A DNA stretch of 64,000 nt from Falsihalocynthiibacter halioticoli (lineage in GTDB: Bacteria > Pseudomonadota > Alphaproteobacteria > Rhodobacterales > Rhodobacteraceae): assembly GCF_025802015.1 (NCBI RefSeq), contig NZ_JAOYFC010000001.1:620001-684000 (forward strand), in the 5' to 3' direction. Of the stretch, positions 37,423 to 47,593 are shown piece after piece. The notes beneath the pieces are model-generated. The model was not told the DNA's origin and ran no database searches. It was given only the letters and a program-made list of their open reading frames with translations. Positions within the stretch are counted from its first letter, which is position 1, and every line of letters starts with the position of its first letter. The position numbers were made by a program, and so were the translations under genes.

Positions 37423-37582
37423 AAGCGCTCCATCTCCACCGCGCCGATGCAACAAGTTTAGTTGATGTGCAAAGTCACGCGGCTGCGCATTATGATAAAG
37501 ACGAGCCTTCGACGGCGCTGTTCGCTTTGGGGCGCAATATTTGTACAATGAATTGGCAACACTGACGAAAGGTGTCTGACGC

Positions 37583-37867
37583 ATGAAGCGAGTTTTCAAT
37601 CTGCATCGGTATCACTGGTTAGCCGTCTTGACCTTAAGCGGGGTGTCTTTCGTCGGCTTTGCGTATTCTTCTTACAGCCTCTTCCACCTTTCGATGGCCA
37701 ATATCGCGTTCCTTCGGAAACATGGTGCCAGCGCGATCATGGAGGGCGCTCTGTTGCAGTTGTTCGAGATTTTTATCGGCGGGTGTTTCGCTCTGGTTTG
37801 CTACCTCGGTTTTAAGATTTGTGAAACAGAACTTGTCTCGCGCTATCACCGCTGGGCGGATAGGTGA
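37583..37867 (+). CDS. Small two-helix membrane protein of unknown function
   Basis: A 94-residue protein with two predicted membrane helices (about residues 12-34 and 56-78) separated by a short polar loop; the C terminus is charged. No family recognised. The frame is supported by a purine-rich AAAGG before the ATG and by its membrane-protein composition. The following 300 bp contain no gene. Confidence 0.5.
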   Translation: MKRVFNLHRYHWLAVLTLSGVSFVGFAYSSYSLFHLSMANIAFLRKHGASAIMEGALLQLFEIFIGGCFALVCYLGFKICETELVSRYHRWADR

Positions 37868-38172
37868 GGTTTGGGAGGGCGCAGAGCAATTGACGAGCGT
37901 TTGTGACATGTCCGGCCTGACGTGGATGCTTGCATTGGTTTGCGCGAAGGGCAGTTTTTTGCGGCGCTGCGAATTGCGCAGGTTAGCGTAGCGCAGGTGG
38001 ATTGAGGGAAGCGGGTCGTTGAGCAAAGGATTAGCGACTGCGTTTTAATCGAATTTATGTTAGTATCACCAAATCCTGCCCCGTGAGTAATGGCGGCGGG
38101 TCCCTTGGGGAAGGTCACGGCAGAATCCGCGTGCGGTTGAAAGCGTAAATTTCAATTAGCCGAGGTATTATC
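37868..38172. other. Intergenic region with possible structured 5' leader
   Basis: About 300 bp without a credible reading frame. Near its end (about 38075-38120) CTGCC-CC-GTGA can pair with TCACGGCAG around a G-rich segment, a possible structured leader for the next gene. The upstream part shows nothing clear. Confidence 0.4.
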
Positions 38173-38787
38173 ATGACTACTCCACACTATATGATGGTTA
38201 CAGTAGCCGCTTGCGATCAATCTTTCGTCGGCCAAGCATTAAAGAACCTTTCCCAATTATGCGAAGATTTGAAGAGCGGAGCGGGGGCCGTAACCACCCG
38301 ATACGGCATTATGGCGACGGGTGAATACACGGGGCAATTGATCCTGTTCCAAACCTATGAAGAGATGAACGGCATTGGCGCCGCCTTTGATGTTTATTCA
38401 AATTCGGATGCCTATAAGACGATTGTTGGGAGCGGGCACGTTTCGGTGACGCTGCGCAATGTTATGAAAATCGAAGATGTGGGTTTGCCCAATCCGTCAA
38501 CCGATGTTCCCGCCTATGGCGTTGTGTCACGTTGGGGAGCGAGCGATCTGAAGCTCGATGCGATCAGGGATCACGTTCCGCATTTTGCCGACAATGGCGC
38601 GATGATCTTTCGCTATTGTACAATTCTGACAGGCCTCGCCGCAGGCCGCCGACTTATGGCCGTTGGCTATCCTTCGATGGACTCCATTCAGAAAACGTAT
38701 GAAAGCCTGCGCAGCAGCAAAGGCTATGCCAAAATGTTGGAGGAAATCGATCTCGACTGGCGAAATGTCGTCCGCATAGAGGGGTGA
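38173..38787 (+). CDS. Conserved-looking protein of unknown function, probable dimeric alpha/beta-barrel duplication
   Basis: A 204-residue soluble protein in two halves of about 100 residues. Each half has a strand-helix-strand layout reminiscent of ferredoxin-like or ABM-type dimeric barrels (PHYMMVTVAACDQSF; GQLILFQTYEEMNGI; and later RRLMAVGYPSMDSIQKTYESL). The catalytic function is not recognisable. GAGG lies 8 bp before the ATG and a hairpin terminator follows. It stands alone between an intergenic leader and an opposite-strand gene. Confidence 0.55.
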   Translation: MTTPHYMMVTVAACDQSFVGQALKNLSQLCEDLKSGAGAVTTRYGIMATGEYTGQLILFQTYEEMNGIGAAFDVYSNSDAYKTIVGSGHVSVTLRNVMKIEDVGLPNPSTDVPAYGVVSRWGASDLKLDAIRDHVPHFADNGAMIFRYCTILTGLAAGRRLMAVGYPSMDSIQKTYESLRSSKGYAKMLEEIDLDWRNVVRIEG

Positions 38788-38809
38788 ATTTGCCGCTACG
38801 TTAGTGATG

Positions 38810-38842
38810 CGCGCGCTCCCTCTCGGGAGGGCGCGTTGTTTG
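38810..38842 (+). terminator. Probable intrinsic terminator of the unknown 204-residue protein gene
   Basis: GCGC-G-CTCCC and GGGAG-G-GCGC form a stem with one G-G mismatch and a TCTC loop, followed by GTTGTTTG. It lies 22 bp past the stop. Confidence 0.65.
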
Positions 38843-38911
38843 AAAGTGAGTTTGAAGATCCGCGTCTGGGGGGGAGGCTAGTTTCTACAATAATGCCTTC
38901 GCCAATATTCT

Positions 38912-39772
38912 TCAGCTTTCTTGCGCTTCAGAATAGCGTTTCACGACAAGGTCCCCCAATTGTCCGGGCACTTCAACTACAGTTTCAAGTGTAAGAATAA
39001 CAAACTCACAGAGATCATTGTCGGGGGCGTTTTCGGGAAATTTGGCAGCTTCCAATAGTTCGTCTCCATTCGCGAGTTGTTCGAGTTTAGTCGACAACAC
39101 GTTACTGATTGCCGTGTCCGCTGATTGTTTCTCGAATTCAGTCAGTGGAATATATTTTGGCGAGTCATTTAACTCCGCAAAAATCGAGGCACGCTCCAAT
39201 GCAAAAATGTTGGTCAAAACTTGCAAGTCGGACTCAATAGATGCATTTTTTACCACAGATTCAAGCCTGTTTAGCGGAGTATGCCCTTGAACAAATGCGA
39301 CGCAATCCGCTGCGGACAAGTTGGTAAGGAATTTTGCATTTGAAAGGTGGAAATTCCGTTGCTCATCTAAAGGCAATCGCTTGATACCTTGAGCAGTTTT
39401 TACCTGAGACCAGCTCATCAAAAAGTCGCTAAAAAACCTAGATAGCTCACTCTCTGGAATGTTATCTATGACTCGGGCGTTTTTTCTGATCTCTAACGCC
39501 AAAGCATCCGCAAACGGCTCTGAGGAGAAAAGGACCTCTAAGTGATGGTTTGTGACTTCGGAAAGCGCTCCATCTAAGGTGGAAGTTTCAAGGATTTTTT
39601 CTATATCATTTGGATTTTCCGGAAGGCCCCGAATGAAGTCTTCTAGACCTTTAGATGCGGTTTCGTTTGTATCCAAAAGATCAAGGCTTGAGACCGCGGC
39701 CACGATTGTGAGGCCTAAACCAATTGCTACAATTTTGAATCTATTCATTTTCGGCCATTTTATTTTATTCAA
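38912..39772 (-). CDS. Membrane-anchored or secreted protein of unknown function
   Basis: A 286-residue protein with a hydrophobic N-terminal segment (RFKIVAIGLGLTIVAAVSSL) acting as a signal or anchor, followed by an acidic, helix-rich domain with many Ser, Leu and Glu residues and no recognisable motif. Codon use is richer in A and T than in neighbouring genes, suggesting recent acquisition. Start is at ATG 39772, or at an internal Met eight codons later. It lies 100 bp downstream of ettA, beyond two hairpins. Confidence 0.5.
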   Translation of the reverse strand: MNKIKWPKMNRFKIVAIGLGLTIVAAVSSLDLLDTNETASKGLEDFIRGLPENPNDIEKILETSTLDGALSEVTNHHLEVLFSSEPFADALALEIRKNARVIDNIPESELSRFFSDFLMSWSQVKTAQGIKRLPLDEQRNFHLSNAKFLTNLSAADCVAFVQGHTPLNRLESVVKNASIESDLQVLTNIFALERASIFAELNDSPKYIPLTEFEKQSADTAISNVLSTKLEQLANGDELLEAAKFPENAPDNDLCEFVILTLETVVEVPGQLGDLVVKRYSEAQES

Positions 39773-39817
39773 GTTAGTTAGCAGATAGGTTTAGTATCAA
39801 ACTCAAGGGCGCACGCA

Positions 39818-39872
39818 GGTTTGCTATGCAAACCCGCTGCCACGCCCACCGCCTATTGCCATCGGCAATAGG

Positions 39873-39873
<1 letters not shown>
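39818..39873 (-). terminator. Two tandem hairpins downstream of ettA
   Basis: Perfect inverted repeats: GCCTATTGCC-N3-GGCAATAGGC at 39851-39873, touching the ettA stop codon, and GGTTTGC-N3-GCAAACC at 39818-39834. Neither is followed by a U-tract on the minus strand, so 3'-end stabilisation is as likely as termination. Confidence 0.55.
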
Positions 39874-41528
<1,655 letters not shown>

Positions 41529-41787
41529 GGGTCTCTCCGCAGTGTGAATTGGGTTTGGGTGGATTTAGCGAGTCTGGCGGCTATGTGCAATCATTGTTGG
41601 GGGGAGGGGGCTCAAGACTTGGAGTTGCCGATGTATCGTACGTGAACGGGACGCCCATTTTTTGGCACAAGTTCAAAGACGTCAAATTGAGAATAACTGC
41701 GACGCTTGGTAACTTTCAAAAACCGCCTTGCAGAGCGCCGCAGTTTTCCAGAGACTTGCGCGCGATACCGCTAACAGGAGGCGCGTG

Positions 41788-42813
41788 ATGCCTTATACCC
41801 CCGCAGAGAACCGTTACGAGAAAATGAAATACCGCCGTTGCGGGAATTCGGGGCTGATGCTTCCTGCGATTTCGTTGGGGCTTTGGCATAACTTTGGCGG
41901 TGACACGCCGCATGAAACCAAGCGCGCGATTTGTCAGGCGGCGTTTGACAGCGGAATTACGCATTTTGACCTTGCCAACAATTATGGCCCGCCTCCCGGT
42001 TCGGCGGAAACGGCGTTTGGCGAGATTTTGCGGACGGATTTTGCCGGATTGCGCGATGAGTTGATCATTTCGAGCAAGGCTGGATACGAGATGTGGGATG
42101 GTCCATATGGCGAGTGGGGGAGCCGCAAGTATCTGATTTCGTCATGCGATCAAAGCCTTAAGCGAATGGGCGTTGATTATGTCGATATCTTTTATTCGCA
42201 CCGGTTTGACCCTGATACACCGCTTGAGGAAACTATGGGCGCGCTGGATCATATCGTACGGTCGGGGCGTGCGCTTTACGTGGGGATTTCCTCGTATAAT
42301 TCGCAGCGGACCCGCGAGGCCGTGGCGATCTTGAACGATCTGGGCACGCCGTGCCTCATCCACCAGCCGTCTTACAATATGCTCAATCGTTGGGTCGAAA
42401 ACGACGGGTTGAAGGATACGCTCAAGGAATTGGGTGTTGGCTCGATCGCGTTCACGCCGTTGGCGCAGGGGATGCTCACCAACAAATATGTGGGTGGAAT
42501 TCCAGAAGGAAGCCGCGCAACGCAGGGCAAATCGCTCAACCCAGACACATTGAATGAGGCAACTCTGGCCAGCATCAAAAGCCTGAACGAGATGGCCAAG
42601 GAGCGTGGTCAAACGCTGGCGCAGATGGCGATTGCGTGGGTTCTGCGCGAGGGTGGCATTACCACGGCGTTGATTGGTGCTTCAAAGCCATCGCAGGTTT
42701 TGGATTGTGTTGGCGCGATTGAAAACCTTGAGTTCAGCGACGAAGAACTGGCCGAGATTAATCGCCTGTCTGTCGAGGCGGACATCAACCTATGGAAGAA
42801 ATCCTCTGCCTAG
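41788..42813 (+). CDS. Aldo/keto reductase, YghZ-like
   Basis: A 341-residue NADPH-dependent oxidoreductase of the YghZ (L-glyceraldehyde 3-phosphate reductase) subgroup. Features: FDLANNYGPPPGSAE with the catalytic Tyr, ISSKAGYEMWDGPYGEWGS with the Lys, IFYSHRFDP, and the cofactor site ALIGASKPSQVLD near the C terminus. Probable role: detoxification of aldehydes. ATG 41788 follows AGGAGG. The preceding 260 bp show no gene. Confidence 0.9.
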   Translation: MPYTPAENRYEKMKYRRCGNSGLMLPAISLGLWHNFGGDTPHETKRAICQAAFDSGITHFDLANNYGPPPGSAETAFGEILRTDFAGLRDELIISSKAGYEMWDGPYGEWGSRKYLISSCDQSLKRMGVDYVDIFYSHRFDPDTPLEETMGALDHIVRSGRALYVGISSYNSQRTREAVAILNDLGTPCLIHQPSYNMLNRWVENDGLKDTLKELGVGSIAFTPLAQGMLTNKYVGGIPEGSRATQGKSLNPDTLNEATLASIKSLNEMAKERGQTLAQMAIAWVLREGGITTALIGASKPSQVLDCVGAIENLEFSDEELAEINRLSVEADINLWKKSSA

Positions 42814-42879
42814 AAATTGGCGTTGCAAATCGGAAATGGTCGTGAAATGACTGCGCCGGAATAATGGTTTCGACCTGAA

Positions 42880-42893
42880 TTGATTTCGATCAA
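42880..42893. promoter_or_regulatory. FNR/FnrL-type binding site
   Basis: Perfect consensus TTGAT-N4-ATCAA, centred 64 bp upstream of the DUF2946 gene. Such boxes are bound by FNR-type oxygen or NO regulators. Confidence 0.75.
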
Positions 42894-42950
42894 TGTTTTG
42901 CTTCTCATGAGCGTTAGGGTCGCAGCCATAACAACAGGTTTAATTGATTC

Positions 42951-43298
42951 ATGCGCACGCTTCGCCACACATTCGGACAGATGACCAGCCTCGTCGCTGC
43001 TGTTCTGTTCTTGTGGCTTGGCGCGATGCATGGTGCGGCAAAGCTTGAATTTGCGACCTCGCCAGAAGCTCTGGGCTATGCCGCGTTCGAGATTTGCGGC
43101 GATGGCGATGAGACGGGCGCGACGCAGCACTGTCCGCAATGTGTTGTGGTGCAGTTCGCCGGTTTTGAGCCTGAGATCACCGCGCCTGTTCCTGTTCAAT
43201 CTGTTGTTCTAGCTTCGTTTTCCGAGCCTGACAGCAACTCCCATTCCAAACGCCTTTGGCTCCGCGCGCCTGTGCGCGGACCACCTGTCCTTACCTGA
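42951..43298 (+). CDS. DUF2946-like small membrane protein with CxxC motif
   Basis: A 115-residue protein with an N-terminal hydrophobic segment (about 12-30) and a periplasmic part with a possible metal site (EICGDGD... QHCPQC). The C-terminal RLWLRAPVRGPPV is the DUF2946 hallmark. Members often occur with copper genes, and here the next gene encodes a YcnI-type copper protein 70 bp downstream. The FNR-type box upstream suggests expression at low oxygen. Confidence 0.65.
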   Translation: MRTLRHTFGQMTSLVAAVLFLWLGAMHGAAKLEFATSPEALGYAAFEICGDGDETGATQHCPQCVVVQFAGFEPEITAPVPVQSVVLASFSEPDSNSHSKRLWLRAPVRGPPVLT

Positions 43299-43368
43299 CG
43301 ACCAAACTTTTCTTGGCTGCGCTGTGTTTGGCGTAGCGAACCACTCGTCATGAATAAGGACTATCTAA

Positions 43369-43890
43369 ATGACACTTAAATCCGTTTTCACCGGAGCCGT
43401 TGTTGCTGCTCTCACCACAACTTCCGCTTTTGCCCACGCCACTTTTGAGGCCAAAGAAGTTGCAACCAACACCACCCATAAAGCAGTTGTCCGCATTGCG
43501 CATGGGTGTGATGGCGAGGCGACCTTGAAGGTACGCGTGACCATTCCTGAGGGTGTGATTGCCGTGAAGCCGAAGGCGATTGCCAACTGGACACTTGAGA
43601 CCGTTAAAGGCGACTACGCGGGCAGCTATGAGTATCACGGCACACATACATCCGGCGTCAAAGAGATCATCTGGACCGGCAATCTTCCGAATGATCACTA
43701 TGAGGAGTTCATCTTCCGTGCGCGGTTTACTGATGCGCTTGAGGCTGGCGAGAAGCTCTATTTCCCTGTGGTGCAGGAATGCGCCAACGGAGAGAACGCG
43801 TGGGTTGAGCTGCCAAACGGTGACGAAAAGCTGAAGTCGCCGGCACCTGGCTTGATGATTACAGAGGGCCACGCCGCCCATACGCATTAA
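43369..43890 (+). CDS. YcnI-family copper-binding protein (DUF1775)
   Basis: A 173-residue exported protein with a signal peptide ending TTSAFA, giving His as the mature N-terminal residue (HATFEAK). Family features: a histidine at the mature N terminus, IIWTGNLPND and a beta-sandwich. In characterised YcnI homologues the N-terminal His and a Trp form a mono-histidine copper brace. The tail ends with several His residues (GHAAHTH). A UUCG hairpin terminator follows. Confidence 0.87.
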   Translation: MTLKSVFTGAVVAALTTTSAFAHATFEAKEVATNTTHKAVVRIAHGCDGEATLKVRVTIPEGVIAVKPKAIANWTLETVKGDYAGSYEYHGTHTSGVKEIIWTGNLPNDHYEEFIFRARFTDALEAGEKLYFPVVQECANGENAWVELPNGDEKLKSPAPGLMITEGHAAHTH

Positions 43891-43917
43891 CTCATTCGGT
43901 TAATAATGTCCTTACTT

Positions 43918-43945
43918 GGCGTGTCTTCGGGCACGCCCTTTTTGT
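43918..43945 (+). terminator. UUCG-loop intrinsic terminator after ycnI
   Basis: GGCGTGTC-TTCG-GGCACGCC forms an 8-bp stem (one G-U pair) closed by a UUCG tetraloop, followed by CTTTTTGTTT. A strong terminator separating the copper pair from nadD. Confidence 0.9.
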
Positions 43946-44007
43946 TTCTGTAAGATGCTATTGCGATTTAGCTTTTATTTGGCGCGGGTTCTGGCTAGGG
44001 CTAACCG

Positions 44008-44610
44008 ATGCGTTGTGAGCTTCCATATGCCCGCGCCGGTATGAAAATCGGCCTGTTGGGAGGGTCGTTTGACCCGCCGCATCGTGGGCATGTGCATATC
44101 TCGCAGGCAGCGTTGAAGCGGTTCGGGCTGGACGAGGTCTGGTGGCTCGTCACGCCGGGAAACCCGCTTAAGGAAAACGGCCCCGCTCCGATTGCAAAGC
44201 GCATGGCGGCGGCGCATGCCCTCGTGGATCACCCGCGCATAAAGATCAGCGATTTCGAGAGCCGGATGCACACGCGGTATACGGCGGAAACGCTTGAGGC
44301 GTTGTTCAAGACCTATCGCGGTGTGCGGTTCACGTGGCTGATGGGGGCGGACAATCTGGCTGAATTTCACCGTTGGGATCGTTGGACGTGGATCATGGAA
44401 AATATCCCCGTGGGTGTACTTGCCCGACCAGGCGACAGGATTTCGGCGCGCATGTCTCCGGCGGCGAAGCGGTATGATTTCGCGAGATTGCGCGGTGCGA
44501 GCCGACGACTGTTGCCGCTTGCAGAGCCAGCGGCGTGGTGTTTTGTAAACCTGCCGATGACCTCTATTTCCTCAACAGAGTTGAGGGCAAAAACCGGCTG
44601 GGGCAGTTAA
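44008..44610 (+). CDS. nadD: Nicotinate-nucleotide adenylyltransferase
   Basis: A 200-residue nucleotidyltransferase. The adenylyl-transfer motif is GLLGGSFDPPHRGHVHIS, with later WWLVTPGNPLK and the C-terminal SISSTELRAK nucleotide site. It makes deamido-NAD from nicotinate mononucleotide. The ATG at 44008 gives the usual alphaproteobacterial N-terminal extension; an alternative Met occurs 11 codons later. The end overlaps the convergent EamA gene by 4 bases. Confidence 0.93.
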   Translation: MRCELPYARAGMKIGLLGGSFDPPHRGHVHISQAALKRFGLDEVWWLVTPGNPLKENGPAPIAKRMAAAHALVDHPRIKISDFESRMHTRYTAETLEALFKTYRGVRFTWLMGADNLAEFHRWDRWTWIMENIPVGVLARPGDRISARMSPAAKRYDFARLRGASRRLLPLAEPAAWCFVNLPMTSISSTELRAKTGWGS

Positions 44611-45446
44611 CGCCGCAGGGCCAGTGTTGCAAAGCCAGAGGCGGTAAGTAGCGTGAGCCCAAGAATGCTTATGAAGTCGGGAATGACACCAAACACGCTA
44701 AAACTAAGCGCAGTTGCTGCGACGAGTTGGAAATAAACCAGTGGCGCAAGACGCGTCGCGGGGGCAAGTTTATAGGCTGTGATCAGCAGAAGATTTCCGA
44801 CCAAGGACGCGATGCTCGAAAGCGCGGTGTAGAGTATGACGGTTGGCGTGAGCTCTGGCCAAGCCGAATGAAAGAGCGCAGAGGGTGTGAGCAGGGTTGT
44901 TGCGATAACAAGCTGTGTCATCAATAGCGTGCGGGGCAAGGCCAGATCGCTTAGCCAACGGTTTGCGGTGAGGAACAGGCCATAGAACACACCTGAGAGG
45001 ACCGCGAACATCATTCCGGTGGTCATGCCGAAGCCGGGTTTTACTACGAGAAGTACCCCACAGAAACCAAGCATCAAAAGGATCAGGCGCGGCAGGGTTG
45101 TTTTCTCTTTCAAAAACCAGACCGAGATCAGATATGACACGATCGGGGCCACGAAAAACGCGCCGAATACGTTGGCGATGGGCTCGGTTTTGAGGGCGGT
45201 CAGGATACAGAGGATCGCAGCCAGTTGAACCAGACTGCGCAGCCAGATTTGCCATTTCAAGAAAACGCGGAAATCAAGGTGCCGTCTTTGAAGAAAAGGC
45301 AGAAGCAGGATTGCGCCGATGAGGAAGCGGGTCCATGCCACATATGACTGGGATGCGTTGTATTGCTCCATTAAAATCTTGCCCATTGTATCACCCAATG
45401 GGATGAGCGAGACACCGATCAGCATGATGGGAACGGGGTGGAGCAT
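44607..45446 (-). CDS. EamA/DMT-family transporter
   Basis: A 279-residue membrane protein with ten hydrophobic helices in two EamA repeats. Typical features are the early YVAWTRFLIGAILLLPFL and a repeat-2 region with VNRWLSDL-like segments. Substrate unknown; such proteins export metabolites or amino acids. It is convergent with nadD and divergent from the PBP4 gene. Confidence 0.85.
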   Translation of the reverse strand: MLHPVPIMLIGVSLIPLGDTMGKILMEQYNASQSYVAWTRFLIGAILLLPFLQRRHLDFRVFLKWQIWLRSLVQLAAILCILTALKTEPIANVFGAFFVAPIVSYLISVWFLKEKTTLPRLILLMLGFCGVLLVVKPGFGMTTGMMFAVLSGVFYGLFLTANRWLSDLALPRTLLMTQLVIATTLLTPSALFHSAWPELTPTVILYTALSSIASLVGNLLLITAYKLAPATRLAPLVYFQLVAATALSFSVFGVIPDFISILGLTLLTASGFATLALRR

Positions 45447-45541
45447 CTTGCGCCTTTCAAAGCTGTGTGCGGTACATCACTTCTTTGGCACCGGATTCCG
45501 GCACGCTTGTTTTGAGCGCAACCACAAGGTTATATGCACCT

Positions 45542-47035
45542 ATGACTCAGAGGATATCAAGACGTTTCGTGCTTGGCGCATTGCTTGCGAGCAGTGCGGA
45601 AATTGCCTTGGCGGGAGCTCCACAGACGTCGTTGAGGCCTCCGATCAAACCCAAGGGCATGGCGCAGTTGGCCGCCAATCCGATGTCGCAGGTCTTGCGC
45701 GATGCTGCGTTTTCGGGAGAGGCGAGTATTCTGGTTGCGGATGCCGAAACGGGGCGTGTGCTCGAAGGCTTTAACCCGTTTGTAAAACAGCCGCCCGCTT
45801 CGGTCGCCAAGGCTGTTACGGCGCTTTATGCGCTGCGGCAACTGGGGCCAAAGCATCGTTTCAAAACGCGATTGCTGGCCACAGGAGAACTTCGTAACGG
45901 CATCTTGGAGGGGGATTTGATCCTCGCGGGTGGCGGCGACCCGGTTTTCGCGACCAACCCACTTACCGACTTGGCTAAGGCACTGAAAAACAAGGGAATT
46001 CGAGAGGTTCGCGGGCGGTTCCTGATTTATGGGGGGGCCTTGCCATTCGTCTGGTCGATTGACGCGGGACAGCCCGATCATTTGGGCTATAACCCCGCGA
46101 TCTCTGGTATGAACCTCAATTTCAACCGTGTGCATTTTGAATGGAAGCGGGCGCAGGGCGAATATTTAGTGTCGATGGATGCTCGCTCTGACAAATATCG
46201 CCCAGAGGTCCAGATGGCGCATATGGCCGTAAAGCCGAGATCTGCGCCGATCTATACCTATGAAGAGGGCGAGGCGGAGGAGCATTGGACGGTTGCACGC
46301 GCAGCGCTTGGTGATGGGGGGAGCCGCTGGTTGCCGGTTCGCAAGCCCGAGCTTTATGCCGCCGATGTGTTTGCAACTATGGCGCGTGCGCATGGAATTG
46401 TTTTGCCCAAGGGGGCTGTGATTGACAGTTTGCCCGAGACTCGCGAGATCGCGGTGCATAACAGCGAGCCGTTGACGGATATTCTGCGCGGGATGCTTAA
46501 ATATTCGACCAACCTCACGGCGGAAACGGTTGGGTTGAGCGCAAGCCAGCAAATGGGTCGGGTTGAGACCTTGGCGGAGTCGGGTAACCGTATGAGCGTC
46601 TGGGCAAAGAACGCGCTTGATATGACGACCTGCGAATTTGTGGATCACTCGGGCCTTGGCGATGCTTCTCGGATTGCGGCTCGTGATATGGTCCGCGCTC
46701 TTGTGGCGGCGGAGGATGATCCGGTATTTCCGGGGCTTTTGAAAGAGATCAAGCTTGCCGATCGGAATGGCCAACCGATCCCTGAAAGTGACATAAGGGT
46801 GCGGGCCAAGACCGGCACGCTTAATTTTGTTAGCGCGCTTGCGGGATACATCACCACGAAATCAGGCCGTAAGCTGGCCTTTGCGATATTCACGGCCGAT
46901 ATGGAAAAACGCGCTGCGATTGCTCCGGCGGACCGAGAAAGACCGCAGGGTGGCAAAGCATGGGCGCGCCGTTCGCGCAAGATGCAGATGGAACTGCTTG
47001 TGCGCTGGGCAGCCATGTTCGACACGCCTGCCTAG
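45542..47035 (+). CDS. dacB: D-alanyl-D-alanine carboxypeptidase/endopeptidase (PBP4)
   Basis: A 497-residue S13-family protein. The N terminus RRFVLGALLASS suggests a Tat or Sec signal peptide. The active-site motifs are SVAK in PPASVAKAV, STN in YSTNLTAETVG and KTG in RAKTGTLNF. It trims or cleaves peptidoglycan peptide cross-links in the periplasm. Start at ATG 45542 gives the expected signal peptide; an earlier in-frame ATG adds a non-signal stretch. Confidence 0.93.
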   Translation: MTQRISRRFVLGALLASSAEIALAGAPQTSLRPPIKPKGMAQLAANPMSQVLRDAAFSGEASILVADAETGRVLEGFNPFVKQPPASVAKAVTALYALRQLGPKHRFKTRLLATGELRNGILEGDLILAGGGDPVFATNPLTDLAKALKNKGIREVRGRFLIYGGALPFVWSIDAGQPDHLGYNPAISGMNLNFNRVHFEWKRAQGEYLVSMDARSDKYRPEVQMAHMAVKPRSAPIYTYEEGEAEEHWTVARAALGDGGSRWLPVRKPELYAADVFATMARAHGIVLPKGAVIDSLPETREIAVHNSEPLTDILRGMLKYSTNLTAETVGLSASQQMGRVETLAESGNRMSVWAKNALDMTTCEFVDHSGLGDASRIAARDMVRALVAAEDDPVFPGLLKEIKLADRNGQPIPESDIRVRAKTGTLNFVSALAGYITTKSGRKLAFAIFTADMEKRAAIAPADRERPQGGKAWARRSRKMQMELLVRWAAMFDTPA

Positions 47036-47052
47036 CGTTTCTCATTCGAAGA

Positions 47053-47475
47053 CTAGAGCGTTTGGTGACGCGCGCGGCTTCCGCGTTCTATGGCGGCGGC
47101 GTGCAGGCGATCAATATTGAGCTCGTACCGGATTTCTTCGAGCATTCGCGATTCTTGCTCGCCGATGATCCCGTCTGATGCAACCACGTCGCACGCGAGC
47201 GCATAGGCCGTTTCATAGAGTTTTTCGGGAAGGTTTTCGCGAATGAGGCCAAAGAGCGCGTCCAGCCCGTCCTCTTCGGTGAAGAGTTCCAACACCGTTG
47301 TCGAGATGACGCTCATGCGGTCCTGATCGAAATCGGCAAACACAGGCAGGTGGTTCACGACCCGCTGGATTGTCACCAATTCGGAGGTGCGCATGTTTTC
47401 ATCGCTCGCCGATGCTGCGACCATCATGGCCACGAGGCTGTCTTGAGGGGTCCACGGGTGGGGAAATTGCGGCAT
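47053..47475 (-). CDS. TerB-like tellurite-resistance family protein
   Basis: A 140-residue helical protein with the TerB pattern: an N-terminal SLVAMMVAASASDENMRTSE, then AYALACDVVASDGIIGEQES, with acidic residues lining a possible metal site. The cellular role of stand-alone TerB proteins is unclear. Convergent with the PBP4 gene; its start faces lysK. Confidence 0.8.
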   Translation of the reverse strand: MPQFPHPWTPQDSLVAMMVAASASDENMRTSELVTIQRVVNHLPVFADFDQDRMSVISTTVLELFTEEDGLDALFGLIRENLPEKLYETAYALACDVVASDGIIGEQESRMLEEIRYELNIDRLHAAAIERGSRARHQTL

Positions 47476-47593
47476 TTTGCTCTCCGGTCAGGCATGTTTT
47501 CCCATGCAGAATATTGACGTGGGGCGGGGCGCGCAATAGGAGACAGGGCACATGGGGCATTGGGCCTCATGGTTTAACAGATAGAGTGAAAAC

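Noticed and set aside
38060..38120. Possible cobalamin riboswitch (GGGGAAGG and AGAATCC resemble parts of the B12 box)
   Set aside because: The diagnostic GCCACTG block and the expected helices are missing, and the downstream protein has no link to cobalamin.
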